Shown: in pieces, positions 5,755 through 8,623 of the stretch | Layout of the letters: each line of letters opens with the position of its first letter | Position numbering within the stretch: position 1 is the stretch's first letter | NCBI GenBank assembly: GCA_003221375.1 | Contig: QHRI01000232.1 | Span: forward strand, 1 to 8,623 | Reading direction: 5' to 3' | Length of the DNA stretch: 8,623 nt | DNA from: Verrucomicrobiota bacterium | Lineage (GTDB): Bacteria; Verrucomicrobiota; Verrucomicrobiia; Chthoniobacterales; UBA10450 | Notes under the pieces: generated by a model | Seen by the model: only the letters and a program-made list of their open reading frames with translations | The model's database searches: none | What the model was told of the DNA's origin: nothing | Program-made: the position numbers and the translations under genes

Positions 5755-7572
5755 TCAATGGCGCGACGCATTGGTTAAGGCGATTCGTTCCGCCGGTCTG
5801 GCCTTGCGAATTCGCTCTGCCGGCGTTGTTTTTTCGACTCGCTCTACGGGAATCGCTTTGCGAATCTCCTCATGCGGCTCAAGATCTAGATAGCGGGCCG
5901 CCTTCTCTGCTACTCGGGAAAAAATTGGTCCCGCAATGAGCCCGCCGTAATTTAGCTCCGGTTTACTGGTGTGCGCGTCATCCAGCACCACCAATCCGAC
6001 AAACTCGGGGTGTTCCGCCGGCAGATAGCCGGCGAATGAAACAACGTATTTCCCGTGTTCATATCCACCTCGAGGATCAACCTTTTGTGCGGTTCCGGTT
6101 TTGCCTGCAATCGTAAAACCGGGAACGGCAGCAGCGGCAGCAGTGCCGCGATCGCTCACTACACCGCGCAATGCATCACCGATCTCTCTGGCGGTCTCCG
6201 GAGATATCACCTGGCGCAGCACTACAGGGGAAAGTGAGCTGACGGTTTTCCCTTCCGGTGTGGTAATCGATTTAATGATGCGCGGAGTGACTAACTTTCC
6301 GCCGTTCGCAATGACTGCCATCGCCACTGTCATTTGTAACGGCGTGACCCCGACTTCGTGCCCCATCGGGATACGCGTAATCGAGATTTTACTCCACGCT
6401 TTCGGAGGCCGAATGACTCCACCGATTTCACCTGGTAGCTCAATCCCGGTCCGCTCACCAAAGCCGAATCGACGTATGTACTCGTAGAACCTTTGGTCGC
6501 CCACGCTCAGAGCAAGTTTGGCCGCGCCAATGTTGCTCGATTTCACAAGAACGTCGCGGACGCTCAGATACGAAAACGAGCGATGATCGTGCAGGGCCGC
6601 GCCTCCGAAATTCCAAAGACCGTTCTCGCAAAAGATCGTTGAATCAGATCGAAGCTTTCGTTCGTTGAGAGCGGCGGCGGCGGCAACGATCTTAAAGGTC
6701 GAACCTGGCTCCATCATGTCGATGATGGCTCGGTTTTTCATTTCTTCAGGCTTGGCCTCGGCGCGAAGGTTTAAATCAAAATCCGGCCGATTGGCCATTG
6801 CGAGGATTTCACCGGTCTGCGGCCGCATTAAAATAATCGTGGCCTTTTGAGGAGAATATTCCTCCATCGCGGCGTCGATCTCGTTCTCGACAATATTCTG
6901 CAGACTAAGATCGACGGTCAGATGGACCCGATAACCGTCGCGCGAGGGGCGCTCCTGTCCTCGATAAGGCACAATTTCCTGGCCGGCACGGTTGTGTTCG
7001 ATGAAGCGAAAACCGTCCTGCCCATGAAGATATTCCTCCATCGACGCTTCGACTCCCTGGATACCGCGATGATCGAAGTCGGTGAATCCAATGACGTGGC
7101 AAAGCATCGAACCATTTGGGTAAACGCGGGTGGCATCGTGCTCGAAATAGATTCCACGCAGATTAGCGGCACGAAGTTTTTCACGCAGCGCGCCAGTCTG
7201 CGCCTCGGACACTTCACGCTTGATGATGATGTAGCGACGCTCGCTACTTAACTTTTCAGCGACCTGTGCGGGGGGAAGACCGAGTTCCTTGCTGACGAGA
7301 TCGATGATTGCTGGCCGGTTATTGAGATGCGTGGCGTCGGCCACTACTGTGTGGACAGGAATGTTGTTCGCGAGTACTTCGTTATTCGCATCGAGGATCG
7401 TGCCGCGTTCCGCGTGGATGATTTGCTTATGGATGTGCTTTTCAGCTGCGAGACCGGCGTATTCGTCGTGTTTAATTGCCTGCAGATAGATTAAACGAAA
7501 CGAAAAAATGCTGAACAGTCCGATAAAAGCAGCGCACACCAGTACGCAACGTGTTCGGCTGTTTACTTTCAT
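5755..7572 (-). CDS. ftsI: Septal peptidoglycan transpeptidase (class B PBP, FtsI/PBP3-type)
   Basis: FtsI cross-links peptidoglycan stem peptides at the division septum, in the periplasm, in a complex with FtsW and the FtsL-type proteins. The 605-residue product starts with a short cytoplasmic tail and one membrane anchor (about 9-31). The pedestal (PBP dimer) domain follows, with ERGTILDANNEVLA at 55-68 and RVYPNGSMLCHVIGF at 149-163. The transpeptidase domain carries all three active-site motifs: STFK with nucleophile Ser291 and Lys294, SSN at 345-347, and KTG at 491-493 (KTGTAQK). No PASTA domain is present. After about residue 565 an extra charged tail holds three imperfect 9-residue repeats (570-596). 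The ATG at 7572 overlaps the stop of the FtsL-like gene in an ATGA junction, which fits co-translation of two partners. The position after ftsL in a dcw cluster supports FtsI over an elongation-type PBP2. Confidence 0.96.
   Translation of the reverse strand: MKVNSRTRCVLVCAAFIGLFSIFSFRLIYLQAIKHDEYAGLAAEKHIHKQIIHAERGTILDANNEVLANNIPVHTVVADATHLNNRPAIIDLVSKELGLPPAQVAEKLSSERRYIIIKREVSEAQTGALREKLRAANLRGIYFEHDATRVYPNGSMLCHVIGFTDFDHRGIQGVEASMEEYLHGQDGFRFIEHNRAGQEIVPYRGQERPSRDGYRVHLTVDLSLQNIVENEIDAAMEEYSPQKATIILMRPQTGEILAMANRPDFDLNLRAEAKPEEMKNRAIIDMMEPGSTFKIVAAAAALNERKLRSDSTIFCENGLWNFGGAALHDHRSFSYLSVRDVLVKSSNIGAAKLALSVGDQRFYEYIRRFGFGERTGIELPGEIGGVIRPPKAWSKISITRIPMGHEVGVTPLQMTVAMAVIANGGKLVTPRIIKSITTPEGKTVSSLSPVVLRQVISPETAREIGDALRGVVSDRGTAAAAAVPGFTIAGKTGTAQKVDPRGGYEHGKYVVSFAGYLPAEHPEFVGLVVLDDAHTSKPELNYGGLIAGPIFSRVAEKAARYLDLEPHEEIRKAIPVERVEKTTPAERIRKARPAERIALTNASRH
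5785..5865 (-). repeat. Three tandem 27-bp repeats in the ftsI 3' end
   Basis: Three adjacent in-frame units encode IRKAIPVER (5839-5865), VEKTTPAER (5812-5838) and IRKARPAER (5785-5811). The consensus is [IV]-x-K-[AT]-x-P-[AV]-E-R. The units form part of a highly charged C-terminal extension after the transpeptidase domain and are also similar at the DNA level, consistent with tandem duplication followed by drift. Confidence 0.8.
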
Positions 7573-7937
7573 TTCGTGCCGGAAGGATTGGCTACGGGTT
7601 GGATCGCGTTGTCTTCCGCCGAGCGCGCAGGCATGGTAAGCCGCACAATGTTGGCCTCCGAAATCGGCACCATTTTCAAGTAGCCTTCTTTCAAACGGCG
7701 TTGCAACGCAGAACGCGAGGTCAACGCCGTGATTTGCGCGCTAGCTATGTCATTTTGGGTGCGAAGACCAGCGAGCTCATTCTCGACCGCCTTCCGGCGT
7801 TCGCCCAGATGATAGAGTTGCAGCGTCAAATAAACGTAACTCAACCCGGCCAGCGCCAGAAACGCCGTTACCACAATCCAGCGCGCGAGCGACGCCGCAT
7901 TTACAGTGTTGCAATTTCTTCGATGCGAACGGTTCAT
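7569..7937 (-). CDS. ftsL: FtsL-like division protein (small bitopic membrane protein)
   Basis: The product has 122 residues. It has a short basic cytoplasmic tail (1-17), one membrane segment (about 18-38, ARWIVVTAFLALAGLSYVYL), and a periplasmic part predicted as a coiled coil (about 42-85, rich in Leu, Glu, Arg and Gln), ending in a polar tail. That architecture, and the position between rsmH and ftsI, match FtsL, which forms a complex with an FtsB/DivIC partner and activates the FtsW-FtsI synthase at the septum. FtsL sequences diverge strongly, so the assignment rests mainly on size, topology and synteny; a DivIC-type septum protein is the main alternative. The ATG at 7937 follows the rsmH TAA with no intervening base, and the stop overlaps the ftsI start. 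No Shine-Dalgarno is evident, so expression probably depends on ribosomes arriving from rsmH. Confidence 0.8.
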   Translation of the reverse strand: MNRSHRRNCNTVNAASLARWIVVTAFLALAGLSYVYLTLQLYHLGERRKAVENELAGLRTQNDIASAQITALTSRSALQRRLKEGYLKMVPISEANIVRLTMPARSAEDNAIQPVANPSGTK

Positions 7938-8623
7938 TTAAATCTTTTCGGCTACGCGCAATTTTGCGCTGCGTGATCGGGGGTTTGTGCGCCGTTCCTC
8001 TTCAGTGGGCTCAACTGGTTTTGGCGTAATCAGTTTAAGATCGTAATCCGGATTGCGTTGCGGCGCGGGCCACTCGGGCTTGTCCAGCCATTCGCGACTG
8101 CGATCGCGAAAGAAATTCTTCACGATTCGGTCTTCCAGTGAATGAAAAGTAATCACCGCAATGCGCGCGCCGCCCTCAAGGCGAGCAGTGAAAACTCGCA
8201 AGCCGTCTTCGAGCGCTCCAAGCTCGTCATTTACCTCCATCCGCAACGCTTGAAACACCTGAGTAGCCGGATGGTGGCGTCCATGCCGTCCGACCAGTTT
8301 TTCGATGGCGCGGGCGAGCGGTAGCGTTTCGCGAAACGGTACACTCTTTCGCATTTTCACGATCAAGCTCGCGATGCGGCGCGCTGCCGGCTCCTCTCCC
8401 AGCTCGCGAAACAAGCGTGTTAATTGTTCCTCGCTATATTCATTTACGATTGCAGCGGCGGTCAGTTGCGCGCGCGGATCCATGCGCATGTCGAGGGGAC
8501 CATTTCGCATGAAGCTGAACCCACGCTCCGCATTTTCGAGTTGCCGAGAAGAGACGCCGACATCTAAAAGCGCGCCGCCGATCGTGCGAATGCCAAGTTC
8601 ATCGAGAACGCTGAGTGCGCACC
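7938..8623 (-). CDS. rsmH: 16S rRNA (cytosine(1402)-N(4))-methyltransferase (5' end outside window)
   Basis: RsmH (MraW) uses S-adenosylmethionine to methylate N4 of C1402 in the 16S rRNA decoding site and is usually the first or second gene of dcw clusters. The frame is open to the window edge, giving 227 C-terminal codons of an expected 300-320. An internal ATG at 8510 is not the start, because typical RsmH sequence continues upstream of it (LDVGVSSRQLENAERGFSFM). Recognisable blocks are MRNGPLDMRMDP, HPATQVFQALRMEVNDEL, ITFHSLEDRIVKNFF and the C-terminal TPKPVEPTEEERRTNPRSRSAKLRVAEK. The N-terminal SAM-binding glycine motif must lie beyond position 8623. The TAA stop abuts the ATG of the FtsL-like gene, so the two are almost certainly co-translated. 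Confidence 0.96.
   Translation of the reverse strand, partial: CALSVLDELGIRTIGGALLDVGVSSRQLENAERGFSFMRNGPLDMRMDPRAQLTAAAIVNEYSEEQLTRLFRELGEEPAARRIASLIVKMRKSVPFRETLPLARAIEKLVGRHGRHHPATQVFQALRMEVNDELGALEDGLRVFTARLEGGARIAVITFHSLEDRIVKNFFRDRSREWLDKPEWPAPQRNPDYDLKLITPKPVEPTEEERRTNPRSRSAKLRVAEKI

Noticed and set aside
7938..8510. rsmH starting at the internal ATG at 8510
   Set aside because: Conserved RsmH sequence continues in frame upstream of that ATG to the window edge, so the true start is outside.
1..8623. Undescribed defence, mobile or biosynthetic system
   Set aside because: All coding sequence is accounted for by a conserved dcw cluster. I saw no transposase, integrase, toxin-antitoxin pair, CRISPR array, tRNA or rRNA on either strand.

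Overview
The window is an internal segment of a division and cell wall (dcw) gene cluster. Every supportable gene is on the minus strand, so the operon reads from high to low coordinates: rsmH (5' end outside the window), a small FtsL-like gene, ftsI, murE, murF, mraY, murD (broken), and a LysM-domain membrane protein whose 3' end lies outside the window. I see no plus-strand gene, RNA gene, transposase, CRISPR array, promoter or terminator.

The gene order, a LysM protein directly after murD (where many clusters have ftsW), the meso-diaminopimelate type of MurE, the moderate GC content and the lack of clear Shine-Dalgarno sequences together suggest Verrucomicrobiota, possibly a soil Chthoniobacterales-type lineage. 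That placement comes from memory of such clusters and was not tested by a search. The sequence could come from a metagenome assembly, which matters for the damaged genes described below.

The genes are tightly packed. rsmH stops directly against the ftsL-like start. ftsL-like/ftsI, murF/mraY and murD/lysM each share an ATGA overlap, and mraY and murD are 3 bp apart. Only two gaps exist: 58 bp between ftsI and murE, which holds a 14-bp palindrome, and 85 bp between murE and murF, which holds a strong 14-bp-stem hairpin. Translational coupling is the likely mode of expression for most of the operon.

The products work together. MurD, MurE and MurF add D-Glu, meso-DAP and D-Ala-D-Ala to UDP-MurNAc-L-Ala. 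MraY moves the finished phospho-MurNAc-pentapeptide onto undecaprenyl phosphate to make lipid I. FtsI cross-links septal peptidoglycan in a complex with FtsL-type proteins, and RsmH methylates 16S rRNA.

I found no new biological system here; the core is an ordinary dcw cluster. The points worth a second look are a frame-shifting internal deletion in murD, an apparent in-frame loss of about 34 residues in MurF, the murE-murF hairpin, a MurF C-terminal tail that looks like a translated dispersed palindromic repeat, and a three-copy 9-residue repeat at the FtsI C-terminus.
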